Assembly (NCBI GenBank): GCA_963824085.1
Contig: CAWGNT010000023.1
Location: 434,001-498,000, forward strand
DNA from: JARRNE01 sp963824085
GTDB taxonomy: Bacteria; Pseudomonadota; Gammaproteobacteria; Chromatiales; Chromatiaceae
Direction: 5' to 3'
DNA: 64,000 nt
Of the stretch, positions 17,495 through 26,874 are shown piece after piece. Made by a program: the position numbers and the translations under genes. The stretch's first letter is position 1. The number at the start of each line of letters is the position of its first letter. Below the pieces are notes generated by a model, which saw nothing but the letters and a program-made list of their open reading frames with translations, had not been told where the DNA came from and searched no databases.

Positions 17495-18784
17495 CTAAAC
17501 GGTCTCGCGGCTCACTGCCCGATGGCCGATGTCGGTTCGGTAGTAAGCGTCCTGCCAGCCGATGCGCTCCACCAGCTCATAGGCACGGGCACGGGCGTCA
17601 GTCACCGTCTCCCCCAGCGCGGTAACGCAGAGGACACGACCGCCATTGGTCAGGATGCGGCCATCGTGCAGCCGAGTTCCGGCGTGAAACACCTTGCTGT
17701 CAGAAACCAGTGCCGCAGCATCGAGGCCACTGATCGGGCGGTCCTTGGCGTAGCTGTCGGGATAGCCCCCGGCGGCCATGACGACCCCGAGGGCGGGACG
17801 CGGGTCCCAGCGGGCCGTGGCCTCGTCGAGCCGCTCGTCCAGTGCGAGGAGGCAGAGCTCAACCAGATCCGACTGCAGCCGCATCAGGATTGGCTGGGTC
17901 TCCGGATCGCCGAAGCGGCAGTTGTACTCCAATACCTTAGGAGTACCGTCGGGTGAGATCATGAGGCCGGCATAGAGAAACCCCTTGTAAGGAATCCCCT
18001 CCTCCGCCAGACCGGCGACGGTCGGGATCATGATCTCCTCCATGATGCGCCGGTGGATCTCGGGGGTTACCACGGGCGCCGGAGAATAGGCCCCCATCCC
18101 GCCCGTATTGGGGCCGCGGTCCCCATCGTCGCGCGCCTTGTGGTCCTGAGACGTCGCCATCGGAAGGATGTGCCTCCCGTCCACCATGGCGATGAAGCTC
18201 GCCTCTTCCCCGCGCAGCAGCTCCTCGATCACCACTCGCCGCCCGGCGGCACCGAAGCGTTCGCCGCGAAGCATCTGCTCCACCGCCTGCTCGGCGACAG
18301 CCAGGTCTTCGACAAGCACGACCCCCTTGCCAGCGGCAAGCCCATCGGCCTTCACCACGATTGGGGCTCCTACCTCGCGCAGATAGGCAAGCGCAGGCTC
18401 AAGGTCCGTAAAGGCGCGATAGGCGGCCGTAGGAATCCGGTGGCGGGCGAGGAAGTCCTTGGTGAAGACCTTGGAGCCTTCTAGCTGGGCGGCCCCGCGC
18501 GTGGGGCCGAAACAGCGCAGTTCGGCGTCGTCAAAGGAATCGAAGACACCCGCCACCAAAGGCGCCTCCGGACCGACGATGGTGAGCCCGACCGCATTCG
18601 CCTTCGCGAAGCCGACGAGCGACTCGATATCTTCAGCTGGGATGTCGATGTTCTCTATGCCCGGCTCAGTCGCCGTACCGCCGTTACCTGGGGCTACGTA
18701 GACCTGCTCCGCCAGTGGCGACTGGGCCGCCTTCCAAGCCAAGGCGTGCTCGCGCCCGCCGCCGCCGATGATCAATACCTTCAT
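17495..18784 (-). CDS. purD: Phosphoribosylamine-glycine ligase
   Basis: ATP-grasp enzyme that makes glycinamide ribonucleotide, step two of purine synthesis. It is 429 residues. Signatures: MKVLIIGGGGREHALAWK at the start, TIVGPEAPLVAGV, VVKADGLAAGKGVVL in the ATP-grasp domain and the catalytic LEYNCRFGDPETQPIL. It is the last gene of the long minus-strand run, 72 bases after lpxA. The usual purH-purD pair is here interrupted by lpxA. Confidence 0.97.
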   Translation of the reverse strand: MKVLIIGGGGREHALAWKAAQSPLAEQVYVAPGNGGTATEPGIENIDIPAEDIESLVGFAKANAVGLTIVGPEAPLVAGVFDSFDDAELRCFGPTRGAAQLEGSKVFTKDFLARHRIPTAAYRAFTDLEPALAYLREVGAPIVVKADGLAAGKGVVLVEDLAVAEQAVEQMLRGERFGAAGRRVVIEELLRGEEASFIAMVDGRHILPMATSQDHKARDDGDRGPNTGGMGAYSPAPVVTPEIHRRIMEEIMIPTVAGLAEEGIPYKGFLYAGLMISPDGTPKVLEYNCRFGDPETQPILMRLQSDLVELCLLALDERLDEATARWDPRPALGVVMAAGGYPDSYAKDRPISGLDAAALVSDSKVFHAGTRLHDGRILTNGGRVLCVTALGETVTDARARAYELVERIGWQDAYYRTDIGHRAVSRETV

Positions 18785-18856
18785 ATTGTCGCGCGCTTGC
18801 CTTCAGGGTGGAGGACTGCCGTGCCACCGCTCCATTCGATCGCCCGGTTGCGCCCC

Positions 18857-19654
18857 TCATGGATGGTCACCGTGACCTCGAGCATACGAGATGAGGCCGC
18901 GACGGCTCGATTCGATGAAGCGCACGATGTGGTGCGTCTCGGTGCAGGGGTAGTCCGCTTCGGCCTTCGCCAGGGCCGCTCCGAGGCGCAGCCCGGAGCG
19001 AAAAATGATGCGATAGACGGCCTTGATTGTGCTTCGCTGCTCTGGGGTGAAGCCCCTGCGCCGCAGCCCGACCACGTTCAGACCGACGATCCTCGCCCGG
19101 TGGCCGTCGGCAATCACATAGGGCGGCACGTCTTGGGGAACACCGGTCACCCCGGCCACCATGCTGTGAGCCCCGACGCGGCAAAATTGATGTACCGCCG
19201 TCTGCCCCGACAGGAACACGTGATCTTCGACCTCCACGTGTCCGGCGAGCGTCGCGGTATTGGCGAAGATGTTGTGGTCGCCCACGATGCAGTCATGTCC
19301 CACGTGCGAGTATGCCATCAGGTAGTTGTTGTCGCCGACCCGGGTACCTGCCTCACTCTTGACGCCGCGGCTGATGTTGACGCCTTCCCTGAACTGGTTG
19401 TGGCTCCCGATCGTGAGCGGCCGCCGACGCGTCTCCGTATAGGTGAGATCTTGGGGCTCGGCGCCCAGAGTCGCACCGTGGCAGACCCGGTTGTCGACAC
19501 CCAGGCGCGTGCCCCCGTAGATGCGCACGCAGCTTTCGATCACGCTGTTGGCACCGATCACTACGTCGCCCTCGATGATCGAGTAGGGACCGACGACGAC
19601 CGACGCATGGAGGTCGGCCCCGTCCTCGATGATAGCCGTTGGGTGGATCTTCAC
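18857..19654 (-). CDS. lpxA: Acyl-ACP-UDP-N-acetylglucosamine O-acyltransferase
   Basis: First committed step of lipid A synthesis: transfers a 3-hydroxyacyl chain to UDP-GlcNAc O3. About 265 residues from GTG 19654 (IHPTAIIEDGA start); a GTG at 19708 would add 18. A left-handed beta-helix of hexapeptide repeats fills the N-terminal two thirds. Residues matching E. coli LpxA His122 and His125 lie in MAYSHVGHDC, His144 in LAGH, His160-Gln161 in AVHQFC, and Gly173 is kept in the chain-length ruler position. LpxA is normally in lpxD-fabZ-lpxA-lpxB; here it sits between purH and purD, so it may be a relocated or second copy. Confidence 0.9.
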   Translation of the reverse strand: MKIHPTAIIEDGADLHASVVVGPYSIIEGDVVIGANSVIESCVRIYGGTRLGVDNRVCHGATLGAEPQDLTYTETRRRPLTIGSHNQFREGVNISRGVKSEAGTRVGDNNYLMAYSHVGHDCIVGDHNIFANTATLAGHVEVEDHVFLSGQTAVHQFCRVGAHSMVAGVTGVPQDVPPYVIADGHRARIVGLNVVGLRRRGFTPEQRSTIKAVYRIIFRSGLRLGAALAKAEADYPCTETHHIVRFIESSRRGLISYARGHGDHP

Positions 19655-19720
19655 GCGCGAGACCTGGGTCTGTGAGACAACGGGTTGCCGCTCGCCAGGC
19701 GAGCGCACCGATCTGGCCGA

Positions 19721-21283
19721 TCAGTGACGGAAGTGCCGCATGCCGGTGAACACCATTGCGATTCCGTGCTCATCGGCCGCGGCGATCACCTCCTCGTCGC
19801 GCACCGACCCACCGGGCTGAATGACGGCGACGATGCCGGCCGCTGCCGCCTGGTCGATACCGTCTCGGAACGGAAAAAAGGCATCCGACGCCATCACCGA
19901 TCCGGCGATGTCGAGTCCGGCCTGCTCGGCCTTCATGGCGGCGATGCGTGCGGAGTTGACCCGGCTCATCTGGCCGGCGCCCACGCCGATGGTCATGCGG
20001 TCGCGTCCGTAGACGATTGCGTTGGACTTGACGAACTTGGCCACCCGCCAGGTAAACAGCAGGTCGTCCATCTCCGCATCGCTTGGGGCGCGCTTGGTCA
20101 CTATCCTCTGCTCGTGGGTCAACATGAGGTCGGCATCCTGCACCAGGAGTCCGCCGTTCACCCGCTTGAAATCGGTGCGGTGGATATCTTCGCTGCTCCA
20201 ATCCCCGCATTCGAGGACGCGGACATTCTTCTTGGCGGCGAGGGCCGCTGCAGCGGCCGCGGAGACACGCGGCGCGATGATGACCTCGACGAACTGACGG
20301 TCGACGATCGCGCGAGCGGTCTGCTCGTCAAGCTCGCCGTTCACCGCGATGATGCCGCCGAAGGCCGATTCCGGGTCCGTGCTGTAGGCCCTCTCGTAAG
20401 CATCCAACAGGCTGACGCCGAGCGCCACTCCGCAGGGGTTGGCATGCTTGACGATCACGCAGGCGGGACTTTCGTCGAACTGCTTGACGCATTCCAGTGC
20501 CGCGTCCGTGTCCGCGATATTGTTGTAGGAGAGCTCCTTGCCCTGGAGTTGACGCGCCGTAGCGACGCTCGCTTCCGAGACGTCCCATTCGACAAAGAAC
20601 GCAGCCTCTTGGTGCGGGTTCTCCCCATACCGCATCGCCTGCCGGCGCTTCAGCTGCATCGTCAGCGTGCGGGGAAACGACTCCGGCGGATGGCTTCCGG
20701 CCCGCCGACCCAAATAGTTGGCGATCGCGCCGTCGTAGCGGGCGGTATGCTCGAAGACCTTCAGGGCCAGGTCGAAACGAGCGACGTCACTGACGGCGCC
20801 GCCGTTGGCCGCCATCTCGGCGAGCACGCGGGGATAGTCGACAGGGTCGACCACGACAGTCACCGCCGCATGGTTTTTCGCCGCCGCCCGCAGCAGGGTC
20901 GGACCGCCGATATCGATCTGCTCGATTGCGGTCGGCAGATCGCAATCCGGGTCCGCCACGGTACGCTCGAACGGATAGAGATTGACCACCACCAGGTCAA
21001 TCGGCTTGATCTCGTTCTCGCGCATCACGGCATCGTCGGGCCCGCGCCGGCCCAGAATGCCTCCGTGAATGCGGGGGTGGAGGGTCTTGACCCGGCCGGA
21101 CATCATCTCCGGGAAGCCCGTGTAGTCGGACACCTCCACGACAGGGATGTCGTTGTCGGTGAGGAGCGCCGACGTTCCTCCGGTGGAAAGGATCTCGACA
21201 CCCCTTGCGGCCAACTCGCGGGCAAGGTCCACGACGCCCGTCTTCTCGGATACGCTGATGAGTGCGCGGCGGATAGGATGCAT
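19721..21283 (-). CDS. purH: Bifunctional AICAR transformylase / IMP cyclohydrolase
   Basis: Catalyses the last two steps of IMP synthesis. 520 residues from ATG 21283 (MHPIRRALISVSEKTGVVDLAREL), the family length; the open frame extends upstream to 21358 but the added residues match nothing. The N-terminal MGS-like cyclohydrolase domain (residues about 1-200) includes GFPEMMSGRVKTLHPRIHGG. The C-terminal formyltransferase domain includes MRYGENPHQEAAFF, VKHANPCGVALG and a late SDAFFPFRDGID. It is downstream of dusB-fis in the common order. Confidence 0.97.
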   Translation of the reverse strand: MHPIRRALISVSEKTGVVDLARELAARGVEILSTGGTSALLTDNDIPVVEVSDYTGFPEMMSGRVKTLHPRIHGGILGRRGPDDAVMRENEIKPIDLVVVNLYPFERTVADPDCDLPTAIEQIDIGGPTLLRAAAKNHAAVTVVVDPVDYPRVLAEMAANGGAVSDVARFDLALKVFEHTARYDGAIANYLGRRAGSHPPESFPRTLTMQLKRRQAMRYGENPHQEAAFFVEWDVSEASVATARQLQGKELSYNNIADTDAALECVKQFDESPACVIVKHANPCGVALGVSLLDAYERAYSTDPESAFGGIIAVNGELDEQTARAIVDRQFVEVIIAPRVSAAAAAALAAKKNVRVLECGDWSSEDIHRTDFKRVNGGLLVQDADLMLTHEQRIVTKRAPSDAEMDDLLFTWRVAKFVKSNAIVYGRDRMTIGVGAGQMSRVNSARIAAMKAEQAGLDIAGSVMASDAFFPFRDGIDQAAAAGIVAVIQPGGSVRDEEVIAAADEHGIAMVFTGMRHFRH

Positions 21284-21509
21284 GTGGAACCTGCTAAGAG
21301 TGTTGGGGAGAGAGGATACGGCCGGGGATAAAGGCGTGACGCGCCCTGTCTTGGGCACTTACCGGGCACGAATGTGGGAGATTACGGCAAATCTTCGTGT
21401 GCCCAGAATGAACACAAGAAAAGGCACAGCCGGGTGTTATGACCAGCGGCGCAACGCTGGCAGCGGGCGAATGATCGAGCCGCCCGGCACATCACCCCAA
21501 CAAGATCGC

Positions 21510-21821
21510 CTAAGCACGTTCGCCAATCTGGTAATGCTCCATCTTCTTGCGCAGGGTGCTGCGGCTGATTCCCAGCAGGCGGGCTGCCTTGGTCTGATTT
21601 CCCTCCGTATACTCGAGCACCGTCTCGAACAGTGGTCGCTCGACCTCTCTGAGCACCAGCTGGTGGAGGTCATTGACTTCGTAGCCGTCGAGCTTGCGGA
21701 AGTAGAAGCGCAACGCGCTGCGGACACACTCCCTCAATGGTTCGGTCTGATTTGTGCGGATGACCCTCAGCCCTTCCCAGCTACCCGTGTCCGGGTCTTC
21801 AGTCACTCCAGCCACCTTCAT
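21510..21821 (-). CDS. fis: DNA-binding protein Fis
   Basis: Nucleoid-associated factor that bends DNA and adjusts rRNA and other promoters with growth phase. The product is about 103 residues from ATG 21821; another ATG at 21830 lies only one base past an AGGAGG, so the later one is favoured. The C-terminus is the Fis helix-turn-helix: PLFETVLEYTEGNQTKAARLLGISRSTLRKKM. The N-terminal half contains PLRECVRSALRFYFRKLDG. It follows dusB by 23 bases, the widely conserved dusB-fis operon. Confidence 0.95.
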   Translation of the reverse strand: MKVAGVTEDPDTGSWEGLRVIRTNQTEPLRECVRSALRFYFRKLDGYEVNDLHQLVLREVERPLFETVLEYTEGNQTKAARLLGISRSTLRKKMEHYQIGERA

Positions 21822-21844
21822 GCCGCGCATTCCTCCTCGGGAGC

Positions 21845-22804
21845 TCACTCGTTGAAGAAGCCCTCGATCATGCGTTGTTGTTCCTTCGGCGTCTCGACCC
21901 GGTTGAAGCGCGCCATGAACTGCTTGGCATTCCCCCGGCCGTTGCAGTAGCGGGCGACGTGCTTGCGAGCGATGCGGACGCCGTGCGAAACGCCGTAGAG
22001 ACCGTAGAGGTCCTGCACGTGCTCCAGAAGTACCTGCTTCACCCGGTCCAACGGGGGAACCGGGAGCCGAAGCCCCGACTTCAGGTAGTAAGCGATCTCC
22101 TGGAAAATCCAAGGGCGACCTTGGGCCGCTCTGCCAATCATAACAGCATCGGCGCCTGTGTAGTCCAGGACCAAACGCGCCTTCTCGGGGCTGTCGACGT
22201 CGCCGTTTGCGATCAGGGGTATGGGCACCTGACGATTGATGGCGCGGATGGTTTCATACTCCGCTGGCTCGGAGTATCCGCACGCGCGGGTGCGGCCGTG
22301 GACGGTTAGGGCCGCGACCCCGCTGTCCCAGGCAATGCGGGCAATCCGCGACGCATTGCGTTCGGTTGGGGACCACCCAGTGCGTATCTTGAGCGTAACG
22401 GGCACCTCCACCGCGGCCACCACGGCCTCCAGAATACGAGCGACCAGCGGCTCGTCTCTCAGAAGCGCGGAGCCCGCCGCCAACCGGCACACCTTCTTCG
22501 CCGGACAGCCCATGTTGATGTCGACCACCTCGGCGCCTTGCTCGACGTTTCGTCGCGCCGCCGCGGCCATCGCGACGGGATCGGCGCCGACGATCTGCAC
22601 CGCGATTGGTCTCGGCTCGCCGCGGTGATCGAGCCGCTGCAGGCTCTTGCGCGTTCCCCACAGCGTGGTGTCGGCGGAGACCATTTCAGCTACGGCAAGG
22701 CCCGCCCCGAACCGGCGGCAAAGCGCCCGAAATGGGCGATCCGTCACCCCCGCCATGGGAGCGAGGATCAGATTGTTGTCGAGCAGCAGGCTGCCGATCC
22801 TCAT
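21845..22804 (-). CDS. dusB: tRNA-dihydrouridine synthase B
   Basis: FMN-dependent reduction of uridine to dihydrouridine in the tRNA D-loop. The 319-residue TIM barrel opens with LILAPMAGVTDRPFRALCRRFGA. The active-site loop VDINMGCPAKKVCRLAAGSALLRDE carries the catalytic cysteine. Later motifs are VTLKIRTGW, TVHGRTRAC and IPLIANGDV, with GRAAQGRPWIFQEI near the C-terminus. It leads the dusB-fis unit; the upstream DUF3426 gene starts 58 bases away. Confidence 0.96.
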   Translation of the reverse strand: MRIGSLLLDNNLILAPMAGVTDRPFRALCRRFGAGLAVAEMVSADTTLWGTRKSLQRLDHRGEPRPIAVQIVGADPVAMAAAARRNVEQGAEVVDINMGCPAKKVCRLAAGSALLRDEPLVARILEAVVAAVEVPVTLKIRTGWSPTERNASRIARIAWDSGVAALTVHGRTRACGYSEPAEYETIRAINRQVPIPLIANGDVDSPEKARLVLDYTGADAVMIGRAAQGRPWIFQEIAYYLKSGLRLPVPPLDRVKQVLLEHVQDLYGLYGVSHGVRIARKHVARYCNGRGNAKQFMARFNRVETPKEQQRMIEGFFNE

Positions 22805-22861
22805 GCAGATCCTTTCACCAGGTATGCACTCGCGGCCCTTCCCGGCAGGGACGGAGCTAGC

Positions 22862-23578
22862 TCAGAACAGCCTTACCCGAAACCCGGCCGGAAGCGTATC
22901 CAGTGCGGCGATGGCGAGCGTGACGTCTGCTGTCTGGCCGGAAGCGATCCCTTGCCGCAGCTCCTGCGTCGCTGCGTACTCCTCGGGGGACATGCGGCGC
23001 GCCGACAGGAGCCGGCCAGCCTCATCGTAAAGCTCGAGCTGCAGCAAAGGCAGCCGCTGCGCGACTCCAGCTCTATTCAAAAGCGTCAGACTCAGTTGCA
23101 GCGCGTTGTCGCCGGGACGCTCCGCCAGGGCCGGCCGCAGGATCTCAATGCTGTCGGCGAGCCGCGGGAGCGGCAGTGTGCAGCCGAGACTATTGCACAC
23201 CTGCTCCAGCGCCGACCACAGCTGCGTCCGTTCCATCCAGGCTCCCCGCTGCCACCACACCGCTTGTCCGATCAAACCCGCCGTGAGAATCAGCACCCCG
23301 AGGAGCCAGCCCAACCCCCTGAGCCGCGTTGAATGCCTGGCAGGGGCATCGAGTGCGGCCACCATTGGCGACACGGGAGATGCTCGGCGCTTGTTCGCTC
23401 GCGACCTTCGGCCGTGGCCGATCTCGGAAGGTGGAATCTGCTCGTCCAGGAGGCCTGGGATAGCGGCAAAGCGCTGGCCGCACTGGGGGCATTCGACCTT
23501 GCCGCCGCGCGCCTTGATCTGCTGTGCGTAGACGGGGAAGAGGCGGCCGCAGTGGCGGCATCGAGTGGTCAGGGGCAT
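22862..23578 (-). CDS. Zinc-ribbon and DUF3426-domain membrane protein
   Basis: 238 residues. The N-terminus is an MJ0042-type zinc ribbon with two CxxC pairs (TRCRHCGRLF and VECPQCGQRF). A basic linker, one membrane helix (GWLLGVLILTAGLIGQAVWW, about residues 93-112) and a periplasmic DUF3426 domain follow. Proteins of this layout sit next to prmA in many beta- and gammaproteobacteria; their function is not established. Its start overlaps the end of prmA by 10 bases, so the pair is translationally coupled. Confidence 0.85.
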   Translation of the reverse strand: MPLTTRCRHCGRLFPVYAQQIKARGGKVECPQCGQRFAAIPGLLDEQIPPSEIGHGRRSRANKRRASPVSPMVAALDAPARHSTRLRGLGWLLGVLILTAGLIGQAVWWQRGAWMERTQLWSALEQVCNSLGCTLPLPRLADSIEILRPALAERPGDNALQLSLTLLNRAGVAQRLPLLQLELYDEAGRLLSARRMSPEEYAATQELRQGIASGQTADVTLAIAALDTLPAGFRVRLF

Positions 23579-24459
23579 GACGGCTTACGGTGGCCATAAA
23601 GGAGCACCCAGTCCGCTTCGGTCCGAGGCGTCTCCAGATCGAACCAGGGTGCATAGGCGGTGGAGACGGCTTTCGTTTGCGCGGTCAGGATACCCGATAA
23701 GACAATGTCGCCGCCGGGGCGGACGTAGGCGGAGAATCGGGGAGCGAGCTCGATCAGCGGAGTGGCCAGAATATTGGCGACGAGCACGTCCGCCGGCGGC
23801 CGGGTGCCCACCTCCGGTGCGCAGACGTGCAATCGGTCGGAGACTCCGTTCTCGGCGGCGTTGGCTGCGGCGGCGTCGAGGGCCTGTGGGTCATGATCCA
23901 CTGCGACCGCGCGTACCGCCCCGAGCCGGAGTGCGGCTATTGCAAGTATCCCGGACCCGCATCCGTAATCGACCACCGTCTTACCCCGTAGCTCCGCACC
24001 ATCAAGCCAACGCAGGCACAGCGCGGTCGTTGGGTGATGTCCGGTGCCGAACGCGAGGCCGGGATCGAGCTCCACTACCACGGCATCGCCCACGCCCGGC
24101 GCCTGACCCCTGGGACACACCCAGAGCCGTCGGCCGAACCGCTTGGGCTCGAAGTCGTCGAGCCAAGCCCTTTCCCACGGACGGTCCTCGACGTATTCGA
24201 ATCTCGGCTCACCGACGATATGCCCCGCGAGGGACTTCGCCAACTGCTCGGCACGCGCCCGCGCCTCCTCATCACCAGGGAAGAGCCCCGTGATCAACAC
24301 CTGGCTCCACAAGGGTGTTGCTGACGGGAGCGGCTCCCACTGGGGCTCGTTTCCCGCGTCTGCGAGCGTAACCGCCAGGGCGTCGGCAACGTCGAGGGCT
24401 GTCTCGATCAGGGGCGCCCGCTTACGGTCGGTGGCGAAGGTGACTTGTAGCCAACCCAT
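23569..24459 (-). CDS. prmA: Ribosomal protein L11 methyltransferase
   Basis: SAM-dependent trimethylation of ribosomal protein uL11. 296 residues. The N-terminus (GWLQVTFATDRKRAPLIETALDVADALAVT) is the L11-recognition domain. The SAM-binding domain has LAFGTGHHPTTALCLRWLDG, then VVDYGCGSGILAIAALRLGA and DVLVANILATPLIEL. It lies 66 bases after accC, as in many gammaproteobacteria (accB-accC-prmA). Confidence 0.96.
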   Translation of the reverse strand: MGWLQVTFATDRKRAPLIETALDVADALAVTLADAGNEPQWEPLPSATPLWSQVLITGLFPGDEEARARAEQLAKSLAGHIVGEPRFEYVEDRPWERAWLDDFEPKRFGRRLWVCPRGQAPGVGDAVVVELDPGLAFGTGHHPTTALCLRWLDGAELRGKTVVDYGCGSGILAIAALRLGAVRAVAVDHDPQALDAAAANAAENGVSDRLHVCAPEVGTRPPADVLVANILATPLIELAPRFSAYVRPGGDIVLSGILTAQTKAVSTAYAPWFDLETPRTEADWVLLYGHRKPSCP

Positions 24460-24525
24460 AACCCAAAACCAACAACGATCGAGGGCGGGACGGCGCTTTC
24501 GCTCCGGCGCCCGGGTCGTCGCGGC

Positions 24526-25866
24526 TCACATGCCGAGCTTTTTCTCCAGATAGTGAATGTTGGCTCCTCCGGCTTGAAAGGCCGCGTCCATCAGGATCTG
24601 CCGCTGCAGACGTATGTTCGTGTTGATGCCGTCGATAACGGTCTCGCGCAGCGCATTGCACATACGGCCCAGGGCCGCCGTCCGGTCCTCGCCGTGGGCG
24701 ATGAGCTTGCCGATCATCGAGTCGTAATAGGGGGGCACCACATAACCGCTGTAGATATGGGTTTCCATACGGATGCCCGGGCCGCCAGGGGCATGGAATT
24801 CTTTGATCTTACCGGGACTTGGGATGAAGGTCTCGGAGTCCTCGGCGTTGATGCGGCACTCGATCGCGTGGCCGCGGAGCGTGATGTCCTGCTGCGCGTA
24901 GCGCAGCTTCTCGCCCGAGGCGATATAAATCTGCTCCTTCACGATGTCCACCCCAGTGATCATCTCGGTGACCGGATGCTCCACTTGCACCCGAGTATTC
25001 ATCTCGATGAAGTAGAATTCCTCATCCTCGTACATGAACTCGAAGGTCCCGGCCCCGCGATACCCGATGCGCCGGCAGGCCTCGGCGCAACGCTCGCCGA
25101 TGTCGAGGCGCTGCTTCTTGGTGATTCCGGGGGCGGGAGCCTCCTCAACCACCTTCTGATGCCTGCGCTGGGTCGAGCAGTCGCGCTCACCCAGGTGTAT
25201 GGCGTTTCCGTACTGGTCCGCCAGGACCTGGAACTCGATATGCCGCGGGTTTTCGAGGTACTTCTCCATGTAGACCACGTCGTTGCCGAAAGCCGCTGCC
25301 GCTTCGGCCTTGGTAAGCGAGATGGCGTTCAAGAGCGTGGCCTCGGAGTGTACGACTCGCATCCCGCGACCGCCTCCGCCGCCCGACGCCTTGATGATCA
25401 CCGGGTAACCGATGGCCCGTGCGATCTCGACGGTGCGCTTCTTGTTGTCGTCGATGGGACCATCGGATCCGGGAACGCAGGGTACGCCGGCTTCCTTCAT
25501 GGCGGCGATCGCCGACACCTTGTCGCCCATAAGACGGATGGTCTCGGGTCGCGGGCCAACGAAGATGAATCCGCTGCGCTCCACGCGTTCGGCGAAGTCC
25601 GCGTTCTCGGACAAAAATCCATAGCCGGGGTGGATCGCGACGGTATCAGTGACCTCAGCGGCACTGATGATCGCGGGAATATTGAGATAGCTGTCGCGCG
25701 AGGGGGCGGGACCGATGCACACCGATTCATCGGCAAGCAGGACATGTTTGAGATCACGATCCACATCCGAATGCACGGCCACGGTCTTTATGCCCAGCTC
25801 GCGGCACGCGCGGAGGATGCGCAGGGCTATCTCTCCCCGGTTGGCGATCAAAAGCTTCTCGATCAT
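24526..25866 (-). CDS. accC: Acetyl-CoA carboxylase, biotin carboxylase subunit
   Basis: ATP-dependent carboxylation of biotin on AccB, the first half-reaction of fatty-acid synthesis. 446 residues from ATG 25866 (MIEKLLIANRGEIALRILRACRELG). Motifs: HPGYGFLSENADFAE, the glycine-rich ATP-grasp loop KASGGGGGRGMRVV, GERDCSTQRRHQKVVEEAPAP and the catalytic FIEMNTRVQVEHPVTEM. It is 73 bases after accB. Confidence 0.98.
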   Translation of the reverse strand: MIEKLLIANRGEIALRILRACRELGIKTVAVHSDVDRDLKHVLLADESVCIGPAPSRDSYLNIPAIISAAEVTDTVAIHPGYGFLSENADFAERVERSGFIFVGPRPETIRLMGDKVSAIAAMKEAGVPCVPGSDGPIDDNKKRTVEIARAIGYPVIIKASGGGGGRGMRVVHSEATLLNAISLTKAEAAAAFGNDVVYMEKYLENPRHIEFQVLADQYGNAIHLGERDCSTQRRHQKVVEEAPAPGITKKQRLDIGERCAEACRRIGYRGAGTFEFMYEDEEFYFIEMNTRVQVEHPVTEMITGVDIVKEQIYIASGEKLRYAQQDITLRGHAIECRINAEDSETFIPSPGKIKEFHAPGGPGIRMETHIYSGYVVPPYYDSMIGKLIAHGEDRTAALGRMCNALRETVIDGINTNIRLQRQILMDAAFQAGGANIHYLEKKLGM

Positions 25867-25939
25867 ATTGGGCCGATGCTGATGGGAGCTGACGATGCGC
25901 GCTCGCACGCGCTGTCCGTGACGCTGGCCTGGACCCGTC

Positions 25940-26407
25940 TTACTCGATGATGAATAGCGGTTGGCTGTACTCGACGGGCTGGCCGTTCTCGACCAGTATC
26001 CGCTTTATGGACCCCGCCTTCTCGCACTCGATCTGATTCAGAATTTTCATCGCCTCGATGATGCACAAGGTATCGCCCACCTTCACCGCTTGCCCTTCTT
26101 CCACAAAGGGCTTGCTCCCCGGGGACGGCGATCGGTAGAAGGTCCCCACCATCGGCGAGCGCACAACGTTGGCTTCGGGCTCGTTGTTCAGAAGCGAGTC
26201 CGCCAACGGTGCGGCGGTTACCGAGGCGTTCGGCGCGGGCGTTTGGGCCGCGAGCGACGCTGGTGCTGGGGCCGACATGATGAACGGCTGGGCGGCGGCT
26301 CCGCTGCGGCTGATGCGGACGGATTCCTCTCCCTCGTGGATCTCGATCTCTGCGACGTCCGATTGCTCCAAGAGCTCGATGAGTTTCTTTACTTTGCGGA
26401 TGTCCAT
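25940..26407 (-). CDS. accB: Acetyl-CoA carboxylase biotin carboxyl carrier protein
   Basis: Biotin carrier of acetyl-CoA carboxylase. 155 residues. The N-terminal MDIRKVKKLIELLEQSDVAEIEI is the dimerisation helix. An Ala/Pro-rich linker follows, then the biotinyl domain starting VRSPMVGTFYRSPSP. The biotin-accepting Lys is in IIEAMKILNQIE, near residue 121. It follows aroQ by 11 bases; aroQ-accB-accC is the standard order. Confidence 0.97.
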   Translation of the reverse strand: MDIRKVKKLIELLEQSDVAEIEIHEGEESVRISRSGAAAQPFIMSAPAPASLAAQTPAPNASVTAAPLADSLLNNEPEANVVRSPMVGTFYRSPSPGSKPFVEEGQAVKVGDTLCIIEAMKILNQIECEKAGSIKRILVENGQPVEYSQPLFIIE

Positions 26408-26418
26408 GTTTGTTGTCG

Positions 26419-26874
26419 TTACCCTTGCGCGGTGTCCTGCTCCAGGCGCCGCACGGCGGCGCGCAAAGCGAGCTCGTAACCGTGGGCGCCGAGTCCGCTG
26501 ATGACGCCTTCCGCAATGTCCGAAAAGTAGGAGCGCGCGCGGAAGGGCTCGCGTGCGTGGACGTTGGAGAGGTGTACTTCGATAAACGGGATCGCCACTG
26601 CCAGCATGGCATCACGCAAGGCGATGCTCGTATGGGTATAGGCAGCCGGATTGATGATGATGTAGGCGATCCCGTCTCGCTGGGCACGGTGGACGGCATC
26701 TATCAGCAGGTGCTCGGCGTTGCTCTGTACGAAATCCAGCTCGTGGCCCGCAGCGCTTGCTTGCCCCTCGAGGCGGTTGCGGATCTCCTCCAGCGTCTCG
26801 TCCCCGTAGTGACCCGGCTCGCGAGTTCCGAGCAGATTCAGGTTCGGTCCGTTCAGCACAAGGATGCGGGCCAT
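26419..26874 (-). CDS. aroQ: Type II 3-dehydroquinate dehydratase
   Basis: Dehydrates 3-dehydroquinate in the shikimate pathway; forms a dodecamer. 151 residues from ATG 26874, giving the canonical ILVLNGPNLNLLGTREP start; the frame opens at 26916. Active-site features: catalytic Tyr in GTREPGHYG, FVQSNAEHLLIDAVH, IIINPAAYTHTSIALRDAM, and the His/Arg-containing IPFIEVHLSNVHAREPFR. Confidence 0.97.
   Translation of the reverse strand: MARILVLNGPNLNLLGTREPGHYGDETLEEIRNRLEGQASAAGHELDFVQSNAEHLLIDAVHRAQRDGIAYIIINPAAYTHTSIALRDAMLAVAIPFIEVHLSNVHAREPFRARSYFSDIAEGVISGLGAHGYELALRAAVRRLEQDTAQG

Noticed and set aside
19685..21331. Long plus-strand frame opposite purH
   Set aside because: Shadow of purH in a GC-rich genome; no family motifs.
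24553..25950. Plus-strand frame opposite accC
   Set aside because: Shadow; accC motifs are unmistakable on the minus strand.
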